Source: Metallyticus violacea
Lineage: Eukaryota; Arthropoda; Insecta; Mantodea; Metallyticidae
Reading direction: 5' to 3'
Assembly: GCA_030762175.1 (NCBI GenBank)
Contig: CM060838.1
Coordinates: forward strand, 23,926,001 to 23,990,000
Length of the DNA stretch: 64,000 bases
Position numbers and translations under genes: made by a program. Under the pieces are notes generated by a model, which made no database searches, was not told where the DNA came from, and was given only the letters and a program-made list of their open reading frames with translations. Position 1 is the stretch's first letter, and each line of letters starts with the position of its first letter. Below are positions 1-13,801 of the stretch, one piece after another.

Positions 1-165
1 TCAGTCCTCACTAATGGCAAATGCCGGGGAGGTACCCTAAACTTAGGCCTGGAACGTTTCCTTCCATAAAAATAAATCCTTTCCCAATATATCATTTCAT
101 TTCATGTGTCATCAGTGTCCATCGCCTGTGGTGCCTCTGTAGCAAAAACGGGCGTTAAACAACAT
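1..165 (+). repeat. SINE family A, 3' part cut by window edge
   Basis: Contains the family A body (GGCAAATGC, GGGGAGGTACCCTAAACTTA, CCTTTCCCAATATATCATTT) and its end (GTGGTGCCTCTGTAGCAAAA). The tRNA-like head is outside the window. Other copies lie near 1501, 33870, 43338 and 55100, with minus-strand copies near 20820, 35630 and 62835. Confidence 0.8.
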
Positions 166-1500
166 TCATACATGCTATACGAGTACACCAGGTGATTCCC
201 GACATAGGCAACTAAGAAAACGTCGCAAAGGCCCTCTACACATAAATACATATAATTATTATTATAAATCATGAACACACAAGAGAACTTGGCGTTAAAA
301 GGGCTAAAATAATATATTTGTTTTCAGTAGTGGAATTGATCATTTCAGATGTAAATATTAGAGGCTTTAACTTATATACTTAACAATTTGAAATAATTGG
401 TTTACACATATACAAAAATAACAGATGATAACTTTTCAAAATATTATTAAATTACAAACCGCCCACTGGTTAGATGGTAAAATAATCTCCCATGATGTAC
501 AAACGGGCTAACGCGTGTCCGTCAATGACAAGAAGAAGATTTGCATTTGAACTTGCATAATAATGTTTGCTTTTCAAATACCGTGTTGGAAATGTTCACT
601 CTGCTTCGAAACAGGCGCTTTAGCGTCTAAACAAATGTTGATTCATAGCTTCAGAGGTGCTGGTTATCTCTTCTCATAAGTTTCCCCAGTTCATCTGATG
701 TTTACGGAGTTGATATATAAATTCTTTATTTTAAAATTTCTCGCAAATTGAGCAAAATAAGGTTTTATAAAGATGTGGGGGTAAACAAGTGAGCAATCAG
801 AAACCAGACCGATAATATAAACATCTATTATCTAAAATACACAACACGAACATAGCTGATGGTGAAGCGTTGTGCCTTCTACTTCGTTTTATAATTACTA
901 AAAATGTGTAGCTTAATCATATACATCCTCAAATTCTATATAAGTATGTGATAGAAAGTAATGAGAATTGCTTAAACTGAACTTAGAGTTGTCTTGAAAT
1001 TACTATATTATATGATATAAATATAATTTTTCTGAATGCACTTTATTTTCTGGCGTTAATGTCCTTTATACATTTATTTACTTTATGTTGCATTCTTTTT
1101 TCCTGGCATGTATATACATCTCAGAGCGAAGTCACGATTGTAAGAATAACATACAATCATTTCCTAACAATTTTGCGAAAATCTTCGTATTTAAATTTGA
1201 ATTATGTGAAATGTACGAGGGCAATACTGAAAGCCATCAGCAATATATATGTATAAACAACGATCTATTAATTACAAAAAAAAAAAATTAAGCACATTGT
1301 CATTTTCTATAGACTATAGGCAACGCCATGAGAAGTCGTGACGTCATTAGCTTTAGTTAGGTGACCACAGTCAGCTTATACAAAATGGTTTTAACATGTT
1401 TTGTTCCTTCTACACTGTGATTGTAATTTCTCGTTAAACAGGCAATCTGCACTGCATAAATTCACCAGATACTTCAGCGAGTTTGTGCTTAGACTGCAGA
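166..1500. other. AT-rich non-coding stretch
   Basis: No coding or repeat signal that I can support, apart from a short A run near 1268-1280. The open frames at 1059-1291 overlap each other, lack homology and look like chance. Confidence 0.5.
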
Positions 1501-1688
1501 ACGGCCGAAGTCGTTAAGGCACGAACTCGTGAGCGGGAGGTCTGGGGTTCGAACCCCGCCAGGGCTGATTGAGGAAAGAACCATGTTTCCTTCCTTAAAA
1601 ACCCTTTCCCAATATATCATTTCGCCTCATGTGTCATCAGTGTCCATCGCCTTGGTGCCTCAATAGTAAAAATGGGCGTTCAACACAA
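1501..1688 (+). repeat. SINE family A with intact tRNA-like head
   Basis: The head reads GGCCGAAGTCGTTAAGGCAC (A-box like), then GGTTCGAACCCCGCC, a perfect B box. A shortened body follows, lacking the GGGGAGGTACCC segment, then the shared end (TCATCAGTGTCCATCGCC). It is derived from a Ser/Leu-type tRNA. The overlapping 78-aa ORF is a shadow. Confidence 0.88.
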
Positions 1689-4600
1689 GTGCACAATGCA
1701 GTCCAGCAGATGATCAAGAGGTCAGAAGTATGCCCATTGGGTTGCTCGTGTATTAGACGCAACAGTAAAAACCCAGAGAAATCGTTCAAAAGCTTCAGAG
1801 GTATTGAAACGACGGAACTGTGTTGTAGCGTATGAAAACTGCTTCCACCCAAACAGATACATGAGCCACGCAAGCCAATGTTCGTATTTTCACAATGCTG
1901 GAACGGAGCTCGAACCCAAGGGAATTTTCTAGCACCAACTAAAGTGAGAAAAATGTATAAAAAGAAACTGAAATGGAAAGAAAAAGTCTAAAAAGTAAGG
2001 CAATGTGTTTATTTTTCCCCCAAAAATTAATTAATGTGGTTTATAAAAAAAAAAAAAAAAAAAAAAATAAACCATTGCTCATTACTAGGCATAGTAATTT
2101 TTAAGCACTAAAACCAGAATGAAGCAGAATTAAGTTATGTTAGAATTGAACTGTGCACAACAGGTGGAAGGAGTATAAGAGGTCACGAGCTATAAACCAT
2201 TCTCTCTCCTTATGCCTTGTTTACGTGCCGAGTACTGGCTTCTAGCTTTGTTCGTATCGCCCTAGCAACTTGATGTTAAGTGTTTAAGACTCCTGATTGC
2301 GTTCCTCGTGCTTTGAGCATATTTTATTTTAAAAGAGTTAATCATGACTAATATTCTGTTAAACCTGACAAATCAACTCTCCCTTGTCGCGTAATTAAAC
2401 CTGCTGTAATTGGTTTGTTGTCCGTTTTTAATATACTACTTTCAATGGGCAGAAAGTCGAAAAGTTTGCCATAGAATTCAGCTCAATTTTCAGTATACTC
2501 CTTTCATGCTTAAAACATTTTAGAGTTACAGGCAAGGTTTTGTATTGCATATACAATTACATTCTTAGCACAATATTTACAGTTTATAAATACAATATAA
2601 TGTAGCTGCAATTAAAATATAAATAAAGTCAAATGCTATTAACTATATAATTCTTATATTTTGTTTGAGTACTCATGTGTCGGATCCACAAACATGTCCT
2701 ATGCAACCATTGCTACGAGGACAACAATGGAAACAAGTGTGCGACATTTTAATGCGGAGGAGGTATTAGAATGAAATAATGTCTGGCATTAACTGATGCA
2801 CTGTAATGATACACACTAGGGAGGTAATGTGGCCAGGTAAATTGTGTTATCTTCATCAACAAAATACGTCGCTCGAAACATTTTATCTGATTGTTTACAT
2901 AATACATTGCACGACTAGTCCGAGACCGCAAATAAAAACAGTTTGCCTTGTAGCACCTATATATTCACATCGATTTTGCATCGACCTTTAATGCGTCCAA
3001 AGACTGAAGCTGAAAAGCGGACATTATTAGTTTAGAATGTTAAAAATATCATCCAGCTTAATGTTTATTTTATATGCTAATAATTATAGCATTATATTCT
3101 CTCATACTGCTGTATTCTTAAAATGTTTAAATAGTGTTTGACGCCTGTTTTCACTATGGAGGCCTGGCGGTGGACATGAAATGAAATGGTTAACTGTATT
3201 TTCAGAGGGAGATAAAGAAGCTTTTCAGGTCCTCTCCCTTCTACCTTAGCGATCTCCGCCAGCCTTCTCAATAACGAATGACAGTGTTGTAGACTTATTC
3301 TGTGTACATTATATTTTAGTGATGGATGATTGTTTCAGCCATGAAAGGATTGATGAGCGAAGCGATAATAATTAAGGTCGGTACTTCCTCTTTGGCTAGC
3401 AAATGTACTACTACGAACACAAGGCATAGTTTGTTTTTGAAAATATTGCACTTTCGGAAATAAATTGGTAGAAGGTAAGAAGAAATTTTCATAATACGCA
3501 TAAAGTCAGTAAAAGTTGTATCCGTTCATCATCTTCATTTAGCTATCGCCTTGATCAAAAGAGGGTGCATGTGCAAACCATTTATCTGAATGCGAGCAGC
3601 TTAATTACTCACGCTAGGCGGGTTAATACAGCGCCAAAACCATTAATTATTCATAATCACCAAGTCATTGTTCAGAAGATATAAGCAGTTTATAGGAATG
3701 AATTGTATAAATGCTAATAAAGAGAAACTAATACGCGATGATGACTAATTTTTAAACTTTAAACATTTCAGTAAGGTATTTCTTAGGAACTGAACTTAAT
3801 TTTGAAGCGATTTAGCTGGCTTCTCACAGTTAAAGCATAATTATGAAGCTGTTTAATAGGCTCCGGCTGAGTACACCAGGTTTGGCACCAATTTTGAAGT
3901 ACTTTGCTAGATTGATTATTGGTCGCTTCGGGGTTGTTGCCCACGCTTCAATGACAACTTCTCAGGGTGAATTGTGCTATTTTTAGATTTGGACTCAACG
4001 GTACCGGGGGATGGCAATGGTGTAAATAAGCATGCGATGCAACATAATACATACTGGTATTCTATTACGTCCAAAATCTTTCGCGTCCTCTGGTGTTTTG
4101 CGTACGATAGACTTAGTTGCGTCGACTTGTTGCCGCTTGTGAAACTTACAGATGAGTGCCGCGGCACGTGAAACTGAAAACTGCTAAACTTATGTATCGG
4201 AACCGGGTAACAATTGCATAACCGATAACTGCTTCTCAGCTGAGTATCAATTTAAAAACTGTCAAACAGTTGAACTGATGTATCGGAATTACGTGCTCGC
4301 GTTCGAAGTAGAACTTGTCTGCGTCTGAGAACTGGGAACTAAGCAAATGAGTTGCATCTTACTGAGTCTGGAACTACCCATGCCTCGCCGCGTGTAAAAC
4401 TTAAACTGCTTGCTCCCGCAGAGCAGACGCTTCCTTATATAATAAATTCAAATCAAGTGATCGTTGACTTAACGATTGCCACGGGGTCACAAAGGCACGT
4501 CTTTAAAAGTTTAAACATACATTCTGCATGGGCTGGTTTAAGTTGATGTACTACACATTTACAATTTTTGAAAGGTTAAAACCCTTTGTTGACATTGGTT

Positions 4601-5000
4601 GATTAAATTAAAGACTACCTTTTCCTTTGTGTCGGGTTTATAACCCTCTCAAGCCACCGCAACGGAAAACACAAGATTTCTCTTTTGTAAAATTCTTACT
4701 TTGATGTTAAAGCTTATTGAAATTTGTGATGAGAATTAGTTCAAAACCGGTAGCAAAAATCTCGAGAATTTCAAATCCCTCTCGAATTGGGCTGCGCTCT
4801 CAGCGTGTATATAAATCACAATGTCGTATTTGCAAAACGAAATAAAGTAGAACAAAACCCAGTTCAAAGACAAACAAAATATTAATTCCAATGAGCCATA
4901 GCTGGACTTCCTTGACAGTAAAGTGTAGCAGAAACTTTGTAGAACGCAGTTGTACTATAACTACAAGTTATAAATCCGTACACTTGTAATATATTAGACC
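1689..5000. other. Non-coding stretch with a poly-A run and a partial family A fragment
   Basis: There is an A run of about 25 at 2046-2067. A degraded minus-strand fragment of SINE family A is visible near 3135-3185 (CGCCTGTTTTCACTATGGAGG). The rest, including the slightly GC-richer 3900-4550 segment, shows no gene I can support. Confidence 0.45.
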
Positions 5001-5250
5001 GACTTTTGTGGAACAGGCCCCCTGGTCTTGCCATCTCTTCCTCAATCTTTCCACTTTCCTTTTCTCAGTTGGTTACATTACCTTAGTATTTTTATGGTAT
5101 CGTGTGTTGTACATTATATTCTATTTTGCATTGAATATCTTTTCTATTATTGTTTTCATTACCATCTGCTTTCTCTTGTATTGCATCATTGATCAGCTGG
5201 TTTCTTTTTGTGGAGCTCAGGAGGTACGGACACAATTTATGTCGTGACGT
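5000..5250 (-). mobile_element. LINE 3' fragment (antisense to GRAMD2-like gene)
   Basis: Clearly homologous to 7845-8060: both share, on the plus strand, CATCTCTTCCTCAATCTT, then GTTGGTTACATTA and TTGTACATT. Read on the minus strand it gives PTEKRKVERLRKRWQDQ, which fits the Arg-rich GRPRKRW tail after the reverse transcriptase of endonuclease-type LINEs. Stops interrupt it. The hydrophobic plus-strand ORF over it is an antisense artefact. Confidence 0.65.
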
Positions 5251-7154
5251 GTTATGTCTGTTATGCACCCAAGTTCTATTAACAGTATACGAGTGCTTTT
5301 TATTAGATTTTCTGGAGAACTTTGCATTTATTTTCATTGTCCCATACCGTAATGTATTTTAGATTTGATGTCTGTATCTTAATTATTAAAAGCTAAGACA
5401 TTTATTTCCCCTTTACTAATTCGCCCTCCAATTCATAGTCTTCTCTAGATTTATAACTCCAACTTACAAAAGGCATCAAATGTGTAAAAGGATGGGCCAT
5501 TGTTTTTAGGCATTCTAATATACATCGTTGCTTAAAATTCAATTGCATTCTTTTATCCTTTCATTTGTATTTAAATTTTTCCTAAATGTGTCTGTAAAAA
5601 TTAAAATTGTGCTTAATCGCGTTGTAAGTTACACCATATTTGTAAGAAATACGTATGGAGAAAAAGAGATAAAAACAGGAAAATAAAGATTTAATATTTA
5701 TTTAGTAATTTTAGAACGACAATGAAACGGCTTAATTGGCCCTAGCGACAAATTAAAAGGTTTCATAATGAAATAATAATGCAGTTGGGCGGTTTTTTGA
5801 TGTGCTAAGCATTTAAGCCTGCGATTATTATTATTTTCTGTCTTCTGTTCTTTTTGTTCTCTTAAGTTTAATACTTCTTGTTCTCCACCTTTTCATTATT
5901 TTGGAGCAAGATTTCACCGGTGAATGAATTATTTTATTTCTATTCTTTTTCTTTCCTTTTAACTAAAGCAGTTTTAGTGACATCAATTGTGTTCAGTTCT
6001 ATGCAAACTTTTAGGATATAATGTTGTAATTTTATTGCGACAAATAGAATAATGCTCCCCAAAACCCTTAATTGTGGGTGTCCTCTATGGTGCAATATAA
6101 CATTTTAATTGTGGTAGAATTTAAATGATAACATTTGCGTCTTATAAGAATTTCAGGTCAGGTTGTCGACTTTCTTTTAAAATTTAAATAATCTTGTTTC
6201 TGACGAATTTTTGTGATTGTGATCTATTGAATATCATTGCCCTTTACCGGACTAACGACCTGAACGTATGTTTATTCAGCTCCAGGGTTGCCTGGTATAA
6301 TATTGAGGACGAATGGACTCTCTGAGACTTTTGCAGCCTTCATCTCTTTGTTGCAATATCAGTTGCACATTTTCGGGCTTTGGTGCTAGTTGCCTTATGT
6401 ACATTTTCTAAGTATTAAAATTGCATATGGGGAGTTCAGTTTAAAATAGCGTATGCGTTATTGCCATGTTCCATTAGTGCGATAATTTCTTTTTCATCGG
6501 CAACACACAATTCATGCCGCAGTGATTAAGGAGGGGGGGATAGAAGTAAAAAGAGAAGAAGCCAATGGAGGAAGGCATTATTAAAGTTATGACAAATGAA
6601 GAGGAAAAGACAATGAAAAATATAACACAGAAAAAATGCCGACAAAGAAAGTAAAGGGTTGAAACAAAGATTATAAAAGAAGCACAGATTAGAAGAATAA
6701 GTTTATTTTGAAAATAATTAACAACAAAATTATAGTGAGCAAGGAGAAACAAACAGAAAAGGGCAAAGGGAAAATAATTTGAGAATTCAGAAAGAAGAAA
6801 CGGGGAAGAAAAGAGCAGAGTTTGTAAAGTAAGAAAATAACTGAAGGAGAGGAAAAATAGAATGCGTAATAGAATAGAAAGAAATAAATGCAAAAAAGCA
6901 CGGAGAAGAAAATAGTGTTCGCTTCTTTAATCTTCAGAAAGTGTGTGCTTTTGATAGTTTTCAAGATGAAAATGTTCGTTGTTCTTGGTGGTTTCTGTGG
7001 AAGAACTTCCGGTACAAATCGCTTGGTCTCACTTGACTCTCTTCCTCACCGTGAGAAACCAAATGCCCGGTAACTTCATTTTATTTCATGTATCACCTCA
7101 AAGATCAACAGCTGTGGAGCATGATTTCTGAACACGCTCTTTGTGATGTTACAG
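5251..7154. other. Non-coding stretch upstream of first visible GRAMD2-like exon
   Basis: 6530-6900 is strongly purine-rich (GA/AA on plus), which produces a hydrophobic ORF of 139 residues on the minus strand; I read this as composition, not a gene. No upstream GRAMD2-like exon was recognised. Confidence 0.45.
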
Positions 7155-7324
7155 ACAAGCGCTGAAGCAGCTGAGTGTGAGCGTGCCGGTGATGACACAG
7201 GCCCAGGCCGCGGCCCGTCCCCAGCCGAGCGACCCGGAGCAGCAGCCCGGCTCCAGCAAGTCCCGCCAGAAGAAGTTCCACAGGCACTTCAAACAAGTGG
7301 CTGCCGAGGAGCGCGTCCTCAACT
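7155..7324 (+). CDS. GRAMD2B: GRAMD2-like, first visible coding exon
   Basis: Acceptor TTACAG ends at 7154 and donor GTAAGT starts at 7325. The exon enters with the last base of a split codon and leaves with the first base of the next. It encodes a Gln/Pro/Ala-rich low-complexity stretch, then a basic KSRQKKFHRHFKQ segment that opens the GRAM domain. It is much richer in GC than its flanks. An in-frame ATG lies at 7192. Confidence 0.87.
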
Positions 7325-10300
7325 GTAAGTTTTATATTATTATGTGCCAAACTCCTTTCCTAGGTTTATAATTTAAAAGTTTTAACAATATTTGTTAATG
7401 CTTCATTCCATGAACACGTCTTCTGTATTCTGCAAAACGAACTTATCACTTCTTTCTAGTTATTTTTATTTAATATTCCAACTTTCGAACCACTGACACT
7501 TCATTTTCTCGTTTTACTTATTAATGCATGTTTTAATAAATGCATTCAATTTTCTAATTGTTAACTACATTCCATAATTGTACACATATACTTCTTAAAA
7601 TAGTTAATCAAAATTAATCATCTGATCAGCTGTTTTATGATTGATAATTAAGGTACTTTAATTCTCGCTAGGTTCTTAATATGCAAAACTATAAATTTTG
7701 TTTAGTTTTCTAATATTTTTAAACTGCACATAATAGCCACTGAGCTAAGGCTTGAAAGGAATAATTTCGTAGCTGTCATAAATGCAAAGAGAACTGTCAA
7801 ACAGAAAGGCCTTACATCTTCTCTTACAACTTTCCAAGCTTGTCTGTAGCTTGTTCCGATCTTGCATCTCTTCCTCAATCTTCCCATTTTCCGTTTCTCG
7901 GTTGGTTACATTATCTTGGTATTTTTAGGGTGTAATATGTTGTACATTCTATTCCTTCTTGCAGCAAATATCTTTGTTATCGATTCCATTCCCATTGCTT
8001 GTAGTATATTAATTTCTAATTCTGCCTTCTCTTGTGCATCCTTTTACTAATTTAGGGAACTGCATTTCTGCACTTTCCAATTGTCTTAAATGTTTCTTTT
8101 TAAACATCCAACTGTATGCTCCATATGATACAATAAGATTCACATGATTACAGCCCTCCTTTGGGTACTGAGAAGCTCCAATTATTTCACAACAGTGTAA
8201 TTGTGCATGGAGTATTGCTTGGCAGCAACCCACATCACATGTACAGCTCTTCTGCAGGTAAAGTAGAAGGGAGTAGAGAGAAGGTGCCTTCAACTGTTTT
8301 TATTTGCCATTTTCTCCATATAAAATTAAACTTCTGTAATGGAATACCTGATGCATAGTCAGGGCTCTAGCCATGACCTTATAAAATTTTAATTCTGTTT
8401 CTTTTCTTATCTTCCCCTTTAATGCTGTTATTATACCACATATTTTCTGATGGACATTGATTTGGTTAACTATATTTTTTATCTTCCTAAGTATGCTAAA
8501 TCCAAATCTGAAGCATTAGCAATATGATACCTGTTTTGTTATGTTATTATATTATTAATAATTATTTTCATTCTGATTGGGGAACTTCCTAAAATTGTCA
8601 TTATTTTGTTTTAATTATAACACATAATTATTTCATATGATTATAATTTATCTTCATTGTTTTGCTTGACCACCTAATCATCAACAAAAGCATTGTATTG
8701 AAATGTTTTTGTTACTTATTCTGATACCTGGAGGTATTCTTTCACCATTTCCTTATCATATTATGTATTTACCTAAATGTTGGACAGCATTAATAACATG
8801 CTATTCCTTGGTGCCAGTTCTTTCCTAGTATCAACTCTAATCTTAATTTTTTGGTATTAACTTTTAGAAACTTTCATGAAATGATTAGGTAATGCTCTTT
8901 TTTCATTGCTTTCCTCTATATATTTATCAAATACCTTTTCACAATCAATGAAGGCTAGGTGCACTTTCAAGTAGAAATCTCCTTTAATTGAGAAATCTCC
9001 TTATTTTCATATTGTATTATATATTTTAAATTTTATAATCAGCATTCATAAGGCTGTCTTAATATTATGACTATTTTCCTTTCTTTAGGACTTTTTTTTT
9101 TTGTTAAAGTGCTTGTTCTTTTATATCTACAAGTATAATATCAATGCCTTCAATTTTTTAATAATCTTCTTCTATTTTGAGTTATACTGCAAATTTTCAT
9201 GATGTTATGTTTCTTGTTGATATTATATTTAATATATCCTTTTTAATTTATTGAAGTGCTTCATAATTTTACATGTAATCTCTTGTCACCCGTAAATATT
9301 GATTTCAACTCTGCTTATGCACATCTCCCTTGATATCTTATATACATGTCTAACTTTTGCTTTTGTTTGGGTGGGGCTGTGACCAAGTGGTTATACTGTT
9401 CACTTCCCTGGTTTGATCCCAGAATGATTTGTGATGGACCAAGTGTCAGGTTTACTCTGAATATTCTGGTTTTTCCTTCTACTCATTCCATTGTTGCTGC
9501 ATCATCATCTCATCTCCAACTTCATCATCTAGCTTAATGTAGTCCACCACTGAGCTGCATACATTGAAATGAACTATGCTACTATTCTTTGTCATCCTGT
9601 GCAGGACAATAATGCTGATCAGGCAAGTAAACTGGCAGTGGAATCACTTGTTCTAGTTTTATTTCTTATTTTTTGTTATTGTTGTGTATTTTATATTGAC
9701 TTCTGCAAGAATTCTAAATATGTTATATCTATTTTCACAATATTTGTATCCCTTCATGCTAGAATTTTAAACTTCTTTTTCAGTTCTTCTTGGGCTTTTA
9801 CATTGCATTTCCTTGGCTATCTATCTGATGACATTTTTAATATTTTCTCATTCGTTATTAATACCTTCGTTTGTAATGTTTTTAGTCTTTGTGATAAAAG
9901 TTTACATGAACTCTCCACCTTAAAATTTTTATTTAAATTTCCATCGTTATCATTTTCCTGCTTGATATTTATTCCACTTTTCTGAAATTTATACCTTTGA
10001 TTTCATTAAGTAGTGAATGTTTCCCCTTTATAGACTTGTATATCCATAATTTCTGGAGTTAGTATTTTATTTACTATTATGTAATCATTGAGTGATTGAT
10101 ATCCTCATGCAGACAACCAAAAATATTGAAAGTTTAAAAATATTTATGTTAATATGTAAGACTTTTATCTATTTCTGCTTTTCTAGTTCTTGTTATTTTA
10201 ACTACATTGAGTTACTTTTTTTCCATTTATATATATATGTATATAAATACATACATATATTAAGTGTTATATTATAAAATATGTTCTCTTAATTTATTAA

Positions 10301-13300
10301 GAGCTATAAATGTTCTTAATTTTAATCCATTTTGATTTATAGTTTCTTGTCCATTGTCATCAGTTTACCAATAAGTATGCAAAGGGTTCTTTTCCTAATT
10401 GTGCATTTAAATCTCCAGATGATAGTATTCCAAAATGAATATTGCTTTATTTAGTTGTTTCTTGAACCCTTCATAATATGACTTAATTAATTACTTCTTC
10501 CCTTCTTCAGGCTGTTTGAGGCCCTCTGTCATATTTTAACTTTATAGATAGTATTCTTTCATTTATTCAAATGTATTCTCTTATATTTTCCTGTCATATG
10601 AGTGCAGCTACTATATAAAATGCTCTTTTCATTTGTTCCACTCCATTATAGATAATGAAGTCTATCAGTATGTTAGTAACTATACATTTTATTTTTAGTT
10701 TGAGTTATCACCATTATATTAATATTATATTCTTTGAGATATTAACTTCTGTTTCTGCTTACCTGTTGACCTTCCATATAGCAATTTCAATACACCAATT
10801 ATCCTATTGTTCTTATCCTTTTCTTTGCCCAGTTCTCACCTAGCAGATATAGTTTTGTTTTTAGGCTGAGAACGAGATTTGTGAGTATTTAACATTTTAC
10901 ATTGATTTGTTACTGGTTTGTTACATAACCTTCAACCTGGAGGATCAGACCATTAGCTCATCAGCCTGTTTTTAGGGTTTCTAAAGCACAGAGGAGCAAG
11001 GTGATTATTTTAGGGTTATAATTGTAAGTGGTCTACCATTTTCTAATGAGCCTATTTAGAAGTTAAAATGATGAGACCTATGACCCTAATTGTATACCCT
11101 AATTTATTATCATATTTTTATATACCTGTCAAAATGAGATTTGGGAAAATTATGTCTATTAAGATGTCCTGTAATACGCTTCTTCTAGGTCTATTAAATG
11201 TTATTAAATAAGACATATTAGTTATGCAGCTGAGTATATTACATTCCTTTGTTTTTCCAAGCACCTGTGTGATTGTGAAGATATAATGAAATCAGGATTT
11301 ATAAATTTACTAAATGTCATTCATGAGCATCAATGATTTTATACATTTGCCTGATGATTTTGCTTAGTAGTCAATGATAAGTTGGTACATCTCAATAGTT
11401 TCATGTGAATTTCTGGATAATTTGTAAAAATATAGTATGCATAATATTACCTCTGTCTAGTTTCTGGACTCCAGCATGATTAAATTATTTTTATTTTATT
11501 TAATGTAAATGTTGGATAATATTTCATTAGCTGTACATTTGTTATAATTAGAGAAAATTAAGAATAAGCATGGTTTTTCCAAAGTTCCGCTTGAAAAATT
11601 GAGCAATATGAGAACTAATATTGTATGAAGAATGTTTAAACATTGAAAACACATTCATTTCAGTGTGTAAAATAACCGTACCATTTATTACAGAATTGTA
11701 GTTATTGGTATGATTATGTAAGTGCAACTCTTGCAAGTTTTCCTTGTCCTTACTCTTGTCACATATTCCCTAATATGCACTGAAAACGTGGGGCTTCTTC
11801 TAGCTGCACAGCTTAAACATTTGTAGCATGTGCATTAAAAGGTGTTCTGAAAAGAGTAGTAGTGGCAACTTTAGCAGAAAATTTAATAATACCCTTTGCA
11901 GTACTTATGTAACCAAACTTCACAATAACTAAATAAAATTAAAGTGTGGTGCAGAAAGAAAAAAGAACTGGACAGCAATTTTATAGCTTAACTCCATGTA
12001 GAGACAAATATTAGTTAATATAATATTGCAATTTTTATGAGAAAATCACTCAAATTTCACCAATTTTGTTCCACTTACTTGGATAAGTTTCGAAGACTGT
12101 TGCCTTCATCATAAGCATAGTAATTCACTTTTTTAAAGGTTCTCCGGTGATATACAACTTTTATATTATGAATTAAGTGATATATTTAATTATAATTAAA
12201 TTTTGTGACATAAATATAAAAAAAAATTATTATTAATATTAAATCCTCAGTTATATGTGGTACATGTTACAGTCACTCTTTAATTTTCTGAAAATTAGTT
12301 CATTTTGCATTTTGAAAAATTATGAACTGTTTAGAAAAGTGCAATGACTTTTTTATGATGCCAATCACTGTGTTTATCTCAGATTTGTTTTATCACATGT
12401 AACTTGAATGTTATGTATAAATTCATTTCATTAATGTCACCAATATTATTGAAAGCTTTATAACAAAATATATTTAATTCAAATATTCAGTGATATATTT
12501 ATACCATGGAAGATTTACATGTACCAACCAACATGTACCTGAAATATTATATTATAAATTTTACAGCATTCCCAACATACACAAGAATGTTCAGAAATAT
12601 GTTATCAGAATTGTAAATATAAGGGGAAAAAAATGTTCATTTTTTGCTACATAAATAGCTTAACAGTTCATCTGTTCCTTCTATTGTTTTGAAAAGAAAT
12701 AATTACAAGACTTTTTCATGTTTCTGCTACTTTAATCAACATATAATGTGTTCCAAGCTTGCCTTCAATAAAGAAAATCTACAGACTCTGTATCATTCAG
12801 TTATTTGATTGGATGAAATAAATTCCTATTTTGAATAGAAAGCGTTTATCTTTTTTTTTTTAAACTATTGCTCTTGGTTTTAAAATTAAATTCTATACAA
12901 TGACTAATATATTAAGAATTGATATTACTTTGCTTCTTGATCTTTGGCATCCTTGATGTAAATCTTAGCAAGAAAATTATAAGTATTAATAACTTTACAC
13001 AACAAGCCATCATTGATTCATCTTGTAGGGATATCTACCTTTTAATTTTATAGCAATAATTTGACAGTAATGGACTAATGGATTGAATCATTTTTATTGC
13101 AGATTACTCATGCGCTTTGGTTGGAGACATATTGCTGCAGGGTCATCTTTACATAACCAAGAATTATTTTGCATTTTACTCCAATGTTTTTGGATATGTC
13201 ACAAAGGTAATCAATAAACATTAATTTAAATTAATAAAACATACAGCCTTAGGAAAAAAAGAAAAGAAAAAGAGCAACCACCAGAAACAATGACCAATTT

Positions 13301-13718
13301 AAAAACATTAAAAAGCATTTGTTGATATTGAGTTCACAATGCTCTCTTCAATTCATGTTCCAATTTGTGCCATAAACGGGACATTTATTTGTTCAGACTC
13401 TGTGCTCTGATGGCTAAGCAAACAAAAGCACCTGTCTAGTGATGAGAGCTACCTAGGTTCAAATCTTTGTAATGCTTGATTTATTTATTTGTTAGTTTTT
13501 ACAAGTAAAACTAATGTTTAATATATGGCAATATCTTTGAATGAATTATTTAATATGAAGGCACTTACGCTCAAAATTAAAAATATATTTTTGTTTTCAA
13601 TCCAAATGCTACATTAACAAATATTATAAAGTGAAAAACTAAAAAGAAAATATAAATAGCCTTTATTTCATTTAAAATAAAAATTAATTTCCTATTTATT
13701 TCAAAAACAAAGATTAGT

Positions 13719-13801
<83 letters not shown>

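Noticed and set aside
1501..1580. Possible tRNA gene with a perfect B box
   Set aside because: The tRNA-like part is fused to the family A SINE body seen at other sites; the acceptor stem does not close.
6474..6964. Hydrophobic ORFs of 139 and 91 residues on the minus strand
   Set aside because: They come from a purine-rich tract on the plus strand (F/L/S-rich by composition). No start context, domain or splice signal supports a gene.
6888..7073. Candidate first exon of the GRAMD2-like gene ending near CCGGTAAC
   Set aside because: It would leave an intron of only about 80 bases and encodes nothing resembling the family N-terminus.
9569..10277. 138- and 61-residue membrane-like ORFs on the plus strand
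   Set aside because: Antisense of the degraded LINE, whose coding motifs are legible on the minus strand.
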